From: Arenibacter sp. ARW7G5Y1
GTDB taxonomy: Bacteria > Bacteroidota > Bacteroidia > Flavobacteriales > Flavobacteriaceae
NCBI RefSeq assembly: GCF_003201775.1
Contig: NZ_QJJZ01000017.1
Location: 1 to 64,000, forward strand
Length of the DNA stretch: 64,000 bases
Reading direction: 5' to 3'
How positions within the stretch are numbered: position 1 is the stretch's first letter; every line of letters starts with the position of its first letter. The position numbers were made by a program, and so were the translations under genes. Shown here one piece after another: positions 54,366 to 63,029 of the stretch. The notes below the pieces were generated by a model. The model was not told the DNA's origin and searched no databases. It saw nothing but the letters and a program-made list of their open reading frames with translations.

Positions 54366-54980
54366 CTATTGGGAATCAGAAGAGCCGACAATTATAACTA
54401 GGTGGGACATTGGTCCATGTGCTCCAATAATTAAATTTTGTTCTATATCTCCCGTCTTGGATGGGCCTGCAATGAAGGCTCCAAATCCGGTTTTAATTTT
54501 ACCCAAGGCTTCATAAGCATGGTGCATTGTAGGCACAATTTGCTTAACATTCAGAATAAAGATTGTATGGTCCACTATAAAAGGCAGGGTCCTAATATTC
54601 TGCATCGAATCATCGTCCAACCAAACTGCTCCATTTTCGGCCACTCCAATAATACCATTGATTATCGAAACCTTAATATCACTCCATTTTTTAGGGCTGA
54701 TCAGTCCATTAAAACTCCAACTTTGATGGTCTACAATATTTCCCGTTAAATCTGCGAATGATCTCCCATTGATTTCCTTTAGAAGCACCTCTTGTAAGTT
54801 ATCCGCTCGATCTAGAATTAGATAGTCCCCATCGTTGTCTACTAAATTCTCACAAAAATTGATAACGCTATTCTCATTATCGTCAATAAAAAATTGACCT
54901 AAATCGATATTGGTTTTATCATTTGGCTTATTTTCCTTAATCCGATATAGTATTTTGGTCCTACTGTTAACTTCTTTCAT
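54366..54980 (-). CDS. lutC: LutC-type LUD domain protein
   Basis: LutC is the third subunit of the iron-sulfur L-lactate oxidation complex. The 204-residue LUD-domain protein (ATG 54980, MKEVNSRTKILYRIKENKPN) shows VWLDDDSMQNIRTLPFIVDHTIFIL and a Gly-rich GFGAFIAGPSKTGDIEQNLIIGAHGP. The ATG 55013 in the same frame is an alternative, lying 46 bases inside lutB. It overlaps the end of lutB, so the genes are translationally coupled. Confidence 0.9.
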   Translation of the reverse strand: MKEVNSRTKILYRIKENKPNDKTNIDLGQFFIDDNENSVINFCENLVDNDGDYLILDRADNLQEVLLKEINGRSFADLTGNIVDHQSWSFNGLISPKKWSDIKVSIINGIIGVAENGAVWLDDDSMQNIRTLPFIVDHTIFILNVKQIVPTMHHAYEALGKIKTGFGAFIAGPSKTGDIEQNLIIGAHGPMSHLVIIVGSSDSQ

Positions 54981-56325
54981 TGTACCATTCTTTAAAGCTT
55001 TTCTTTGGGGCATTGGGTAAATCTCTCTGTTTTCCCCATATGTTTAGTTTATTGTATAAAATACTTTTAGGTAATAATTTGATAGCCCTTCGCATAACAA
55101 TTCCAACTATATTATAGAGCCTGGGATGCTCAAATACCTTCTGATTCGTTTTCATCGCCATCTGTTTAACTCTATTTGGGTGTTCTTTCATAATAATTTG
55201 CCTCCACTTGTACAATTGGGAGTGGATGTCGATTTTCACAGGGCAAACATCCGTGCAAGACCCACATAATGTTGATGCAAATGGTAATGACGAATATTTT
55301 TTTAAGTCGATGTTGGGAGACAAAATTGATCCAATGGGACCAGGTATAGTGCTCCCATAGCTATGGCCTCCACTACGTCGATATATTGGACATGTGTTCA
55401 TGCAAGCACCACATCTTATACACTTCAAAGAATTCCTAAAATCCTCACTTGCCAGTTGTTTAGACCTTCCATTGTCTACTATTACAATATGCATTTCTTG
55501 TCCTTTCCTAGGTTTGAAAAAATGGGAAGAATAGGACGTAATGGATTGACCGTTGGCGCTTCTTGCCAATAGCCTCAAGAATACTCCTAAGTGTTCAAGT
55601 TTGGGTATAATCTTTTCTATGCCCATACAAGCAATATGGACTGGCGCTAAATGAACCCCTAAATCGGCATTGCCTTCATTGGTACAGACAACGAAACCGC
55701 CCGACTCCGCAATAGCAAAGTTGACTCCGGTAATAGCTGCATCAGCATTAAGAAATTTTTTCCGTAAATCCGTACGAGCGGCATTGACAAGAAACTGGGC
55801 GTCTCCATTTGAAGGAGGAGTACCCAACATCTTCTGAAATAGCTGATCTATCTCTTCCTTCTTCTTATGAATTGCCGGAGCGGTTATGTGACTTGGCTTT
55901 TCCTTGGCCAATTGAATTATCCGTTCACCTAAATCTGTATCCACTATCTCAATGCTATACTTTTCCAAATAGGGATTCAAATTGCATTCCTCGGTCAACA
56001 TTGATTTGCTCTTAACCAGCTTCTGCACACTATGCTTTTCTAGGATGTCCTTAACAATTTTATTGTGCTCATCACCGTCCAAAGCCCAATGGACATGAAC
56101 GCCGTTTGACAGGGCCATTTTTTCAAATTCTTCGAGATAAGTATCTAAATGGGATAGTACATTAAGCTTAATTTCCGAAGCCGTTTCTCTTAATTGTTGC
56201 CAATTGGGAATTTTATTGACGCCTAAATCTCTATTTTGGCGCAAATGCCATATGGCTTTGTCATGCCAATCTACTCGACTCTCGTCCTTATTAAATTCTT
56301 TTGCTGCTTGTGAATGTGTTAACAT
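54967..56325 (-). CDS. lutB: LutB-type iron-sulfur lactate oxidation protein
   Basis: LutB (452 residues) combines an N-terminal LUD domain with two 4Fe-4S clusters: CIRCGACMNTCPIYRR and CGSCTDVCPVKIDIH. The LUD part has HVHWALDGDEHNKIV, ESGGFVVCTNEGNADLGVHLAP and IACMGIEKIIP. With LutA and LutC it oxidises L-lactate to pyruvate and passes electrons to the quinone pool. Its ATG (56325) overlaps the end of lutA by seven bases. Confidence 0.95.
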   Translation of the reverse strand: MLTHSQAAKEFNKDESRVDWHDKAIWHLRQNRDLGVNKIPNWQQLRETASEIKLNVLSHLDTYLEEFEKMALSNGVHVHWALDGDEHNKIVKDILEKHSVQKLVKSKSMLTEECNLNPYLEKYSIEIVDTDLGERIIQLAKEKPSHITAPAIHKKKEEIDQLFQKMLGTPPSNGDAQFLVNAARTDLRKKFLNADAAITGVNFAIAESGGFVVCTNEGNADLGVHLAPVHIACMGIEKIIPKLEHLGVFLRLLARSANGQSITSYSSHFFKPRKGQEMHIVIVDNGRSKQLASEDFRNSLKCIRCGACMNTCPIYRRSGGHSYGSTIPGPIGSILSPNIDLKKYSSLPFASTLCGSCTDVCPVKIDIHSQLYKWRQIIMKEHPNRVKQMAMKTNQKVFEHPRLYNIVGIVMRRAIKLLPKSILYNKLNIWGKQRDLPNAPKKSFKEWYNERS

Positions 56326-57056
56326 TGGCTATTTAAAATTTCTGCAATATGTTTAACCTCGATAGGCAAATTATTTCTTTTGGAAATCCCTTCTAAGTGC
56401 ATCAGGCAGGACATGTCGGTCGCTGTTATAATTTCAACACCATTTTTAATATGATCGGTTAGTCTGTCTTTTCCCATTTTAATTGAAATTGCTTCCTCAG
56501 TTATAGCGAAAGTCCCACCAAAACCACAGCATTCATCTTTTCTATTAAGAGAAACCAATTCAAGTCCCTGTACTTTTAAAAGCAATGATTCCGCGATGGA
56601 GTGCGGTTCGGAAACCAATTCACTGCCCTGACCAAGTTTCAGACCCCTTAAACCATGGCAACTCTGATGTAGTCCAACTTTTTTATGTAAAGAAGCATCT
56701 AAGTGCAGGGTTTCCATTACGTTGGCAATAAAATCACAAAGTTCAAAAGTGTTTTTTCTTAAGTGGGTAACATTTTCATTTTGTTCAATTATATTATAAT
56801 GGTGCCGAACATGGTAAGCACAACTGCCAGAAGGTGTAACGACATAATCATATTCACGGAAGTTTTTGATAAATAGTTTGCAAGTATCCTTTGAATAGCA
56901 TTCAAATCCCGAGTTAGCCATTGGCTGACCACAACAAGTTTGGTTCTTAGGGTAGTAAATGTTTACACCTAATTTCTCCAATAACTCTAGTGTAGCGACT
57001 CCCACCTGTGGATAAAATTGATCAATATAACATGGTATAAATAGACCGACTTTCAA
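56319..57056 (-). CDS. lutA: LutA-type (Fe-S)-binding lactate oxidation protein
   Basis: The 245-residue protein has two CCG domains: NQTCCGQPMANSGFECY near residue 60, and KDECCGFGGTFAITEEAISIKMGKDR near residue 190. A conserved LHQSCHGLRGLKLG segment lies between them. It is the first subunit of the LutABC L-lactate dehydrogenase complex. It begins 19 bases after the Gfo/Idh/MocA gene stop, in the same run of genes. Its presence in a sugar locus links it to lactate made from deoxyhexose breakdown, which is inference. Confidence 0.95.
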   Translation of the reverse strand: MKVGLFIPCYIDQFYPQVGVATLELLEKLGVNIYYPKNQTCCGQPMANSGFECYSKDTCKLFIKNFREYDYVVTPSGSCAYHVRHHYNIIEQNENVTHLRKNTFELCDFIANVMETLHLDASLHKKVGLHQSCHGLRGLKLGQGSELVSEPHSIAESLLLKVQGLELVSLNRKDECCGFGGTFAITEEAISIKMGKDRLTDHIKNGVEIITATDMSCLMHLEGISKRNNLPIEVKHIAEILNSQC

Positions 57057-57075
57057 TGTATTTCTTATTCAAATA

Positions 57076-58140
57076 TTAATAATTACCATTTTTTTCTTGT
57101 CCAGCACTGGATTCGTAGCATTTTTCAACTACCTCCATGGTGCAAAAAGCATCCTCAACGGAGTTGATATAATTATAATCAGGGTTTTCCATTTTCTTCA
57201 TTAAACCTGCCATGGTACCTATAAATGCATCGGGGAACCAAGACCCTTCTATTTCCAAAGTTTGCCATCCTTGATCATTTTCAGTGGTGATGAACTCGAA
57301 CTGATCTGGTAATCCTTCGGGATAATTCAGGTTAAGACCTACCACAATTTTTATTGCACCCGTTGTACCTTCAAATTTGAAATAGGATTCCTGATGTCTT
57401 ATGCCAAAATCATGGCCATGATTTGTGTTTATATTGGCCCTTATAAAATCCCCGTAATCCATAATAATGGAAGACCTCGTGTTTGCCAGCTCAGGCATAT
57501 TGGGATGTTTTGTGGTTTTCGCCAACACTCTTTTAGGGTTGCCTAAAAAGTACCGTATCATGTCTATATAATGGATGCTATTGTAAAGGATCTCCATCCT
57601 AGGAAGTTCATATAGGAAGCCCCACAAATGCCAGGGCGTTAATACATTAATTCGCACATCAATATCGTGCAGGTCACCTATATTACCATTATCAATCATT
57701 TCTTTAGCTGCCTTGATATAAGGAGCATGCCTTAGCTGAAAGTTGATCCCTGCAACCAATTCCTTTTTTTTACAGAGATTCAATATTGCCTTGGCTTCCT
57801 CGATGTCTTCCCCCATTGGTTTTTGGATCAGCACTCCGGATTTGTCCGGGAGCAAAGGTAAAACCCGTAAAATGGCAGAGGCCGGTAGAGCCATATCAAA
57901 AATGCATTTATCCCTTTTGGCTATACTTATAAGTTCATTTATATCTTTACAAACAACGGGGATTTCGAATGTAGTAGCCAATTTGCACGCTTTATTAATG
58001 TTTAGGTCATATATTGCATTTACCTTGAAGCCTGCCTTTCTATAGGCTGGTAAATGGGCGTCCCCTACGATTCCCCCAGCACCAATAATGACTATTGGTC
58101 TTTTGTTTATGGGTAAATCTGGTGATATATTAGATTTCAT
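57076..58140 (-). CDS. Gfo/Idh/MocA family oxidoreductase
   Basis: This 354-residue NAD(P)-dependent dehydrogenase has the Rossmann start VIIGAGGIVGDAHLPAYRKAGF and the catalytic Lys in GVLIQKPMGEDIEEAK (the EKP variant reads QKP here). A C-terminal GFO domain follows, with LTPWHLWGFLYELPRMEILYNSIHYIDMIRYFLG. There is no signal peptide, so it works in the cytoplasm. Family members oxidise or epimerise sugars and inositols. Here it likely acts on the imported sugar, though the exact substrate is unknown. It lies between the mutarotase-like gene and lutA. Confidence 0.93.
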   Translation of the reverse strand: MKSNISPDLPINKRPIVIIGAGGIVGDAHLPAYRKAGFKVNAIYDLNINKACKLATTFEIPVVCKDINELISIAKRDKCIFDMALPASAILRVLPLLPDKSGVLIQKPMGEDIEEAKAILNLCKKKELVAGINFQLRHAPYIKAAKEMIDNGNIGDLHDIDVRINVLTPWHLWGFLYELPRMEILYNSIHYIDMIRYFLGNPKRVLAKTTKHPNMPELANTRSSIIMDYGDFIRANINTNHGHDFGIRHQESYFKFEGTTGAIKIVVGLNLNYPEGLPDQFEFITTENDQGWQTLEIEGSWFPDAFIGTMAGLMKKMENPDYNYINSVEDAFCTMEVVEKCYESSAGQEKNGNY

Positions 58141-58173
58141 TTGATTGATTTAATGTGAAAATGGATATTAGAA

Positions 58174-58617
58174 TTAATCATGATGAAAGACTTCCTCCAT
58201 ACTGGCCCACCACTCACCATCTGCTCTGGTTTCTAAAGGTTCCTGACAAGGATCGGTTAATTTCCACCAAGCCTTGGTAACTGAATCTTTGGCCATTTCT
58301 GCCATATCGCTTTTGAAATCATTGCCTATATACTCGAAATAACTAAATAAATAACCATCCTTAAGGTATATGGAATAGTTGCGAATATTACTTTTAGTGA
58401 TTTGCTCAAGGACACCGGGCCATGGGTTAGCGTGAAGTTCTATATATTCATCTTGCTTCTCAGGCCTGAGCTTAATAACTGATCCATATCTTTTTACATT
58501 ATTGTATCCGTTGGAAAGAATAGTTGAATCAGTTTTACTTTCTTTTTTGTTTTCTGTACATGCCAATAATGTAGAGCCCAAGGCTACGATTAAAAAAGTT
58601 TTAACAAATAAATTCAT
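58174..58617 (-). CDS. L-rhamnose mutarotase (RhaM) family lipoprotein
   Basis: The 147-residue protein belongs to the RhaM/FucU-unrelated DUF718 mutarotase family, which interconverts alpha and beta anomers of L-rhamnose and related 6-deoxyhexoses. Family blocks are GSVIKLRPEKQDEYIELHANPWPGVLEQI, IRNYSIYLKDGYLFSYFEYIG and WWKLTDPCQEPLETR. The typical cytoplasmic RhaM has about 104 residues; this one carries a lipoprotein signal (FLIVALGSTLLAC, Cys20), so it would act outside the cytoplasm. It sits 12 bases after the symporter gene and 33 before the Gfo/Idh/MocA gene. Confidence 0.9.
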   Translation of the reverse strand: MNLFVKTFLIVALGSTLLACTENKKESKTDSTILSNGYNNVKRYGSVIKLRPEKQDEYIELHANPWPGVLEQITKSNIRNYSIYLKDGYLFSYFEYIGNDFKSDMAEMAKDSVTKAWWKLTDPCQEPLETRADGEWWASMEEVFHHD

Positions 58618-58629
58618 GTCGTTGTTTTT

Positions 58630-60243
58630 TTATCCAATTGTGATATATAAGATTGTCATTAAGAATACTAAAATTGAAGTAAGAATTAAAGGTGTGTTAA
58701 ATCTTTCTCCTTCTTCTTTTTTTAAGAAGGCTAGAGGGGAGCTCAAGGTGCAATTTTTGATTTTTTCAAAGTCGGGCGGTGGAGTTGCCAAGCTGGCAAC
58801 AACATAAATAACGCAACTGCATACAAAAAGCCACCATGCCTGCATCATAAAAGGAACCCCCAAAATTTCTGTTATCACCTTTGTGTCTCCTACAATCGGA
58901 AAATCGATTAGGAACGCTACCAATCCTAACAAAAAACCCCCAATAAATGTTGCGATGGCACCTTGATGGTTACCCCGCTTCCAAAATAATCCCAATACAA
59001 ACACAGTGGTAATTGGAGGCGAAATTACAGTCAACAAGATATTAATAGCTTCAAAGATACTATTGAATTTTGCAATTAACGGCGACCAGGCAATGGCTAT
59101 GGCCATAACGACTATGGCAGTAATCCGCCCTATCAAAATTTCTTGCCTATCGGTAATACGGGGCCTATTTCTTTTTACAATATCTATGGAAACCAATGTG
59201 CCGGCACTGTTCAATGCTGCAGCAATAGTACTCATAAGCGCAGCTAAAAGGGCGGCGGCCATTAACCCTTTTAATCCTGTAGGAAGCAATTGGGTTATTA
59301 ACACAGGATATGTATCGTTGGCATCTGTTATAATATCTTTGAACAAAACATAACCAAGCACACCTGGAAGCACTAAAATAAAGACGGGTAATATTTTTAT
59401 AAAAGCAGCAAATAAAGGACCTAATTTAGCATCCCTTAAAGTTTTTGCTCCAAGCACACGCTGAACAATGGTCTGATCTGCGCACCAATACCATATACCG
59501 ATTACGGGATAGCCCAATACCAATGCCTGCCATGTAAGTCCTGATGTATTTGTGGAGGAAGGCAATAGATTCAATTGTTCCGGCCTTATGGAGTTTTTTA
59601 AAGTGGTCAAATTATGTATTCCATGGTCGGGAAGTGCAAGAATGGCAAAGGCAGTGAGAATTATTGCGCCTCCTATTAGAATTACAGTTTGTATGGTTTC
59701 TGTTACAACTACAGACTGCAGTCCACCAATAACCGTGTAAATCGTTGTTATTAAGGATATTAACAATATCGACAAATATACATTTAGCCCAAAGAAATGC
59801 TCAAAGACCACCGCACCGGCATATAGACTTACTCCTATATGCATGAACAGTGCTCCAAGAAGAGCCAAAAACGCCATCCATGTACGTGCAGAAGAGTTGT
59901 ATCTTTTTTCCAAGAATTCAGGAAGTGTAGATATTTTGTTCTTGTAGTAAAAAGGAGCAAAAACCAAACTTAATACTATTAAGGTCAAAACTGCCAACAA
60001 CTCAAAATTCCCCCAAACCAAACCATCATTAAAACCAGAGGCAGCAAGACCTACTAGGTGCACTGTTGAGATATTGGAAGCGAACAATGCAGCGCCTATA
60101 ACCGGCCATTTCAATTTGCGCCCTGCCAAAAAATAACTGTCCGAAGATTGGGATTGGTTTCGTGCTACCCTTAAACCTATAAAAAGTATTCCTAAAATAT
60201 AGAAAATTATAACAAGGATGTCGATTATGGATATTCCATTCAT
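58630..60243 (-). CDS. Sodium/solute symporter (SSS family, SGLT-like)
   Basis: The 537-residue protein has about 14 hydrophobic segments. SSS signatures include SSDSYFLAGRKLKWPVIGAALFASNISTVHLVGLAASGF, YWCADQTIVQRVLGAKTLRDAKLG and GLKGLMAAALLAALMSTIAAALNSAGTLVSIDI. It resembles the SGLT branch that imports sugars with sodium. As first gene of the symporter-mutarotase-oxidoreductase-lut-glycosidase run it should import the freed monosaccharide. The conserved 68-base element lies 230 bases upstream. Confidence 0.93.
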   Translation of the reverse strand: MNGISIIDILVIIFYILGILFIGLRVARNQSQSSDSYFLAGRKLKWPVIGAALFASNISTVHLVGLAASGFNDGLVWGNFELLAVLTLIVLSLVFAPFYYKNKISTLPEFLEKRYNSSARTWMAFLALLGALFMHIGVSLYAGAVVFEHFFGLNVYLSILLISLITTIYTVIGGLQSVVVTETIQTVILIGGAIILTAFAILALPDHGIHNLTTLKNSIRPEQLNLLPSSTNTSGLTWQALVLGYPVIGIWYWCADQTIVQRVLGAKTLRDAKLGPLFAAFIKILPVFILVLPGVLGYVLFKDIITDANDTYPVLITQLLPTGLKGLMAAALLAALMSTIAAALNSAGTLVSIDIVKRNRPRITDRQEILIGRITAIVVMAIAIAWSPLIAKFNSIFEAINILLTVISPPITTVFVLGLFWKRGNHQGAIATFIGGFLLGLVAFLIDFPIVGDTKVITEILGVPFMMQAWWLFVCSCVIYVVASLATPPPDFEKIKNCTLSSPLAFLKKEEGERFNTPLILTSILVFLMTILYITIG

Positions 60244-60472
60244 AATTCTATAAAAATTTTAGATATAGAGTATCTATCTTTTTTAATATTATATGTCTTA
60301 AATATTCAGCCATGTGTTTGGCAATTAGTTGGAAAATCGATTTGGATGATTAAAAAGAAACCAATAATATGAATGTAAGAACAGCACATTTATTTCGGTC
60401 ATAATTTTAGCTTCAACAGATTAATCCGCCATAGATTAACATGGAGCCTTGTCCCACTTCCAACAATTGAGG

Positions 60473-60540
60473 GTAAAACTAGAAGGATACGTAAATCATA
60501 TCTACTGAATTATTTGCAAATTATGATTGCATTTTTGCAA
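60473..60540 (+). promoter_or_regulatory. Conserved 68-base cis element, copy 2
   Basis: It is a near copy of 50545-50612 with the same orientation and the same distance class from the minus-strand gene (230 bases before the symporter start). It ends in TTGCAAATTATGATTGCATT followed by TTTGCAA, giving a TTGCAAA / TTTGCAA inverted repeat. Confidence 0.6.
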
Positions 60541-60984
60541 GTCTGAGTTGTTATTACATATTTATGTAAAAAAAATGGTGAAATATTTGATTGTCTATAA
60601 AAATATGGCGAATCAACTCCTCGTTAATCTACCTACTTTAATTATCTTCCAAGCTTACTATCCAGTTCATTGAAATAACTGATTAGGGCTAATAATCAAT
60701 ATTTTGAAAACACCCGAAATCACCATAAAACTATTAAATAGATACCTCTCTCCTTTTGACGTTACAGATAATATTTGCGACTACCAGCATTTAACTTTGA
60801 TCTCCGGGACTATTTTATTCCTTGTATCGTCAAGGTATATTAATTTTATTGTTGACGACAATTTTCGCATAAACACAACAATTGGTCATGATCCTTCTTG
60901 TGTACTTATAAAATGAGCCTATTTCGGATATTTGGCCAAACAAAAAAGGCTCCCAATTTCATGGAAACCTTGTCTTTGTCATTG

Positions 60985-61013
60985 TGGGCCCTACTGGATT
61001 TGAACCTGTGACT
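60985..61013 (-). pseudogene. tRNA 3'-end fragment
   Basis: The minus strand ends GGTTCAAATCCAGTAGGGCCCA, like a T arm plus acceptor 3' strand. It matches the tRNA-Val(GAC) 3' end at 24 of 29 positions. The T stem is broken (ACAGG against CCAGT), and no D arm, anticodon arm or 5' acceptor is present. It is a remnant, possibly an old attachment site. Confidence 0.55.
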
Positions 61014-61345
61014 CCGCTAATTCCACTCAGCAAGCCAACGAAAAAACCCATCACCAATTTCATATAGCGCAAAAGGTCTTAATTGATCCTGGAGACAGAA
61101 TCAATTCGGTAGATTCTGGATACCTTATTCAATTTTACAGGAAATAAAAATATAGGATAATGCTTTTAGGTAAAATAAATTTCAAAATACTAAATTGTAA
61201 AATTAAGCAGCGTTTTCATCTATATGCTGCAATATGACCATAACTTACCTTGTTTTCCCTTAAGATGTGGCACACCATTTTTTTTTAAAAGCCATTAGAA
61301 CAAGATTTTTTTGGGATCAATTATATTACTAAAAGTTATCCCACT

Positions 61346-62524
61346 TTATTTTTCGACTAAAAATTTATAAACACAAATTGATGTGTAAACTTCACCTGGC
61401 ATTAAAACAGTACTAGGAAAATTTGTTTTATTTGGAGAGTCGGGAAAGTGTTGGGTTTCTAAACAAAATGCCCCTCTGTAAATATATGGTTTACCACTCT
61501 TTCCTATATCTTCACCATCAAGAAAATTTCCACTATAAAATTGCAAACCTGGTTCGTTGGTGTACACCTCCATCACCCTTCCACTTTTGGGTTCTTTAAC
61601 CTTAGCTGCAAAAGTTAAGCCTTCATCCTTCACCGGATTATTATTCAAAATAAAATTATGGTCATACCCCTTGCCAAATAACAATTGTTCATTTTTAGAT
61701 TCTATATCCTTACCAATAGATTTTCCCAATCTAAAATCAAAGGGTGTACCCGCAACATCTGCCAATTCTCCTGTAGGGATTAAGCCATTGTCAATTGGTG
61801 TAAATTTATTGGCGTTAACAGTTAATATATGGTCCTTAATAGTTCCATTACCTTCCCCTGCTAAATTAAAAAAGGAATGGTGGGTTAAATTAATAATAGT
61901 AATTTGGTCACAGGTTGCCGTATAAACTATTTTAAGTTCATTACTATTGGTTAAGCTATAATTTACCTTAACATTTAAATTTCCAGGATAACCTTCTTCA
62001 CCATCAATGGAAATCCTTTCAAACTCAATTTCATTTTTTGAAATTTGTCGGGTATTCCATACCGAGCTTTCAAAACCCTTATCACCTCCATGCAAATGAT
62101 TTCCATTATTATTCAAAGCCAGTTGGTAATCAGTGTCTCCAATGGAAAATTTGCCCTTTGCTATTCTATTACCATATCTTCCAATCGTAGCTCCAAAGTA
62201 TTTTTCTTGGGCATTTAAATATCCATCCAAATCTGAAAAACCTAAAACAACATCTTCAAATACCCCTTTCTTATCAGGAACAAAAAGAGACACCAATCGC
62301 TGGCCGTAATTAGTAAATGCGACTTCAATATTGTTTGCGTTCTTAATACTAAACAAATCTGTGCTTTTCCCATCAATTCTTTTCTTGAATGATTCAGCAT
62401 TCATTTTGAGAGCAACATTATTTGTTTTTGAACTTTTGCTGTTGACCGTAATTTTTCTCTCCTTACATCCAATTAAAGCTATCATTAAAAACAATAGTAA
62501 TTTGTAAAAATTTTGTAGTTTCAT
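61346..62524 (-). CDS. Aldose 1-epimerase lipoprotein
   Basis: This mutarotase interconverts anomers of galactose, glucose or related sugars. I start at ATG 62524, giving 392 residues with a lipoprotein signal (LLFLMIALIGC, Cys20). Catalytic blocks of the GalM family are NNNGNHLHGGDKGFESSVW, NLTHHSFFNLAGEGNG, GYDHNFILNN and the Glu in FCLETQHFPDSPNK. It would act in the envelope on released sugars before uptake, like the RhaM-like lipoprotein nearby. It is flanked by a gap and a decayed gene, so operon membership is unclear. Confidence 0.93.
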   Translation of the reverse strand: MKLQNFYKLLLFLMIALIGCKERKITVNSKSSKTNNVALKMNAESFKKRIDGKSTDLFSIKNANNIEVAFTNYGQRLVSLFVPDKKGVFEDVVLGFSDLDGYLNAQEKYFGATIGRYGNRIAKGKFSIGDTDYQLALNNNGNHLHGGDKGFESSVWNTRQISKNEIEFERISIDGEEGYPGNLNVKVNYSLTNSNELKIVYTATCDQITIINLTHHSFFNLAGEGNGTIKDHILTVNANKFTPIDNGLIPTGELADVAGTPFDFRLGKSIGKDIESKNEQLLFGKGYDHNFILNNNPVKDEGLTFAAKVKEPKSGRVMEVYTNEPGLQFYSGNFLDGEDIGKSGKPYIYRGAFCLETQHFPDSPNKTNFPSTVLMPGEVYTSICVYKFLVEK

Positions 62525-62542
62525 ATTATATCCAGTTATCAT

Positions 62543-63029
62543 ATTAAAAATAAAATCCCGCCATAAAAAGACACCGAATTGCCAACTTAAGTTTATTGGT
62601 CTTCAAATAAACACATAGGCTCTAAAAACCATTTGGGGCCTTCATCCGGCACGTATATATGACCTTCATAGTGAACCCCAAATTGGTTTGGAACACAATC
62701 CTGGGCTCATTGCAAAAAAACATTGCCGGCTTTAAAACAGAGTGGTCATTGTATACACTATTTAGTGGATATCCAGACCTATGTCACCAACTGTTCTGTG
62801 GGACTATCCTGCAAGCTCGTGTTTAGGTACTAGGCCATGAGATATAAGAACAATAGGAGATGTTTCATCCATGGAAGCATATAATTTTCCTCCCCCAGTT
62901 GCTTTAAAAACTGTTTTATTGGTTTTTTTTCTATTATCTAAATTTGTTTTTGCAGCCTTCCTAACCGGTTATTGTTGAAAATTAGGTAATTAACCACCTG
63001 CCTCCTCTTCATTTATAACAAGTGTATAA
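62543..63029. other. Gap between the epimerase and sulfatase genes
   Basis: These 487 bases hold the decayed gene at 62593-62950. Nothing else is visible. Confidence 0.5.
62593..62950 (-). pseudogene. Decayed gene in several frames
   Basis: One minus-strand frame reads FKATGGGKLYASMDETSPIV and LISHGLVPKHELAG and stops at 62804. Another begins near 62705 with NEPRIVFQTN. A third ends GVHYEGHIYVPDEGPKWFLE plus PMCLFEDQ with a stop at 62593. The text is clearly protein-like but broken by at least two frameshifts. It may have been an enzyme of the same polysaccharide locus; the family is not recognised. Confidence 0.5.

Larger units (their letters stand above)
60244..61345. other. Long gap upstream of the symporter operon
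   Basis: These 1,102 bases hold the second copy of the 68-base element (60473-60540) and a tRNA 3'-end-like fragment (60985-61013). A 70-codon frame at 60704-60916 is not convincing as a gene. The rest, 61020-61345, is A/T-rich and I see nothing in it. Confidence 0.5.

Noticed and set aside
60704-60916. 70-codon plus-strand frame in the gap upstream of the symporter
   Set aside because: It has a start and stop but no recognisable family and no promoter in place, and it lies in A/T-rich DNA where such frames arise by chance.
33837-61013. A 27-kb genomic island between tRNA-Val and the tRNA-like fragment
   Set aside because: The tRNA is on the minus strand with its 3' end to the left. An element integrated there would lie left of 33837, not between it and 60985. 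There is also no integrase in the interval.
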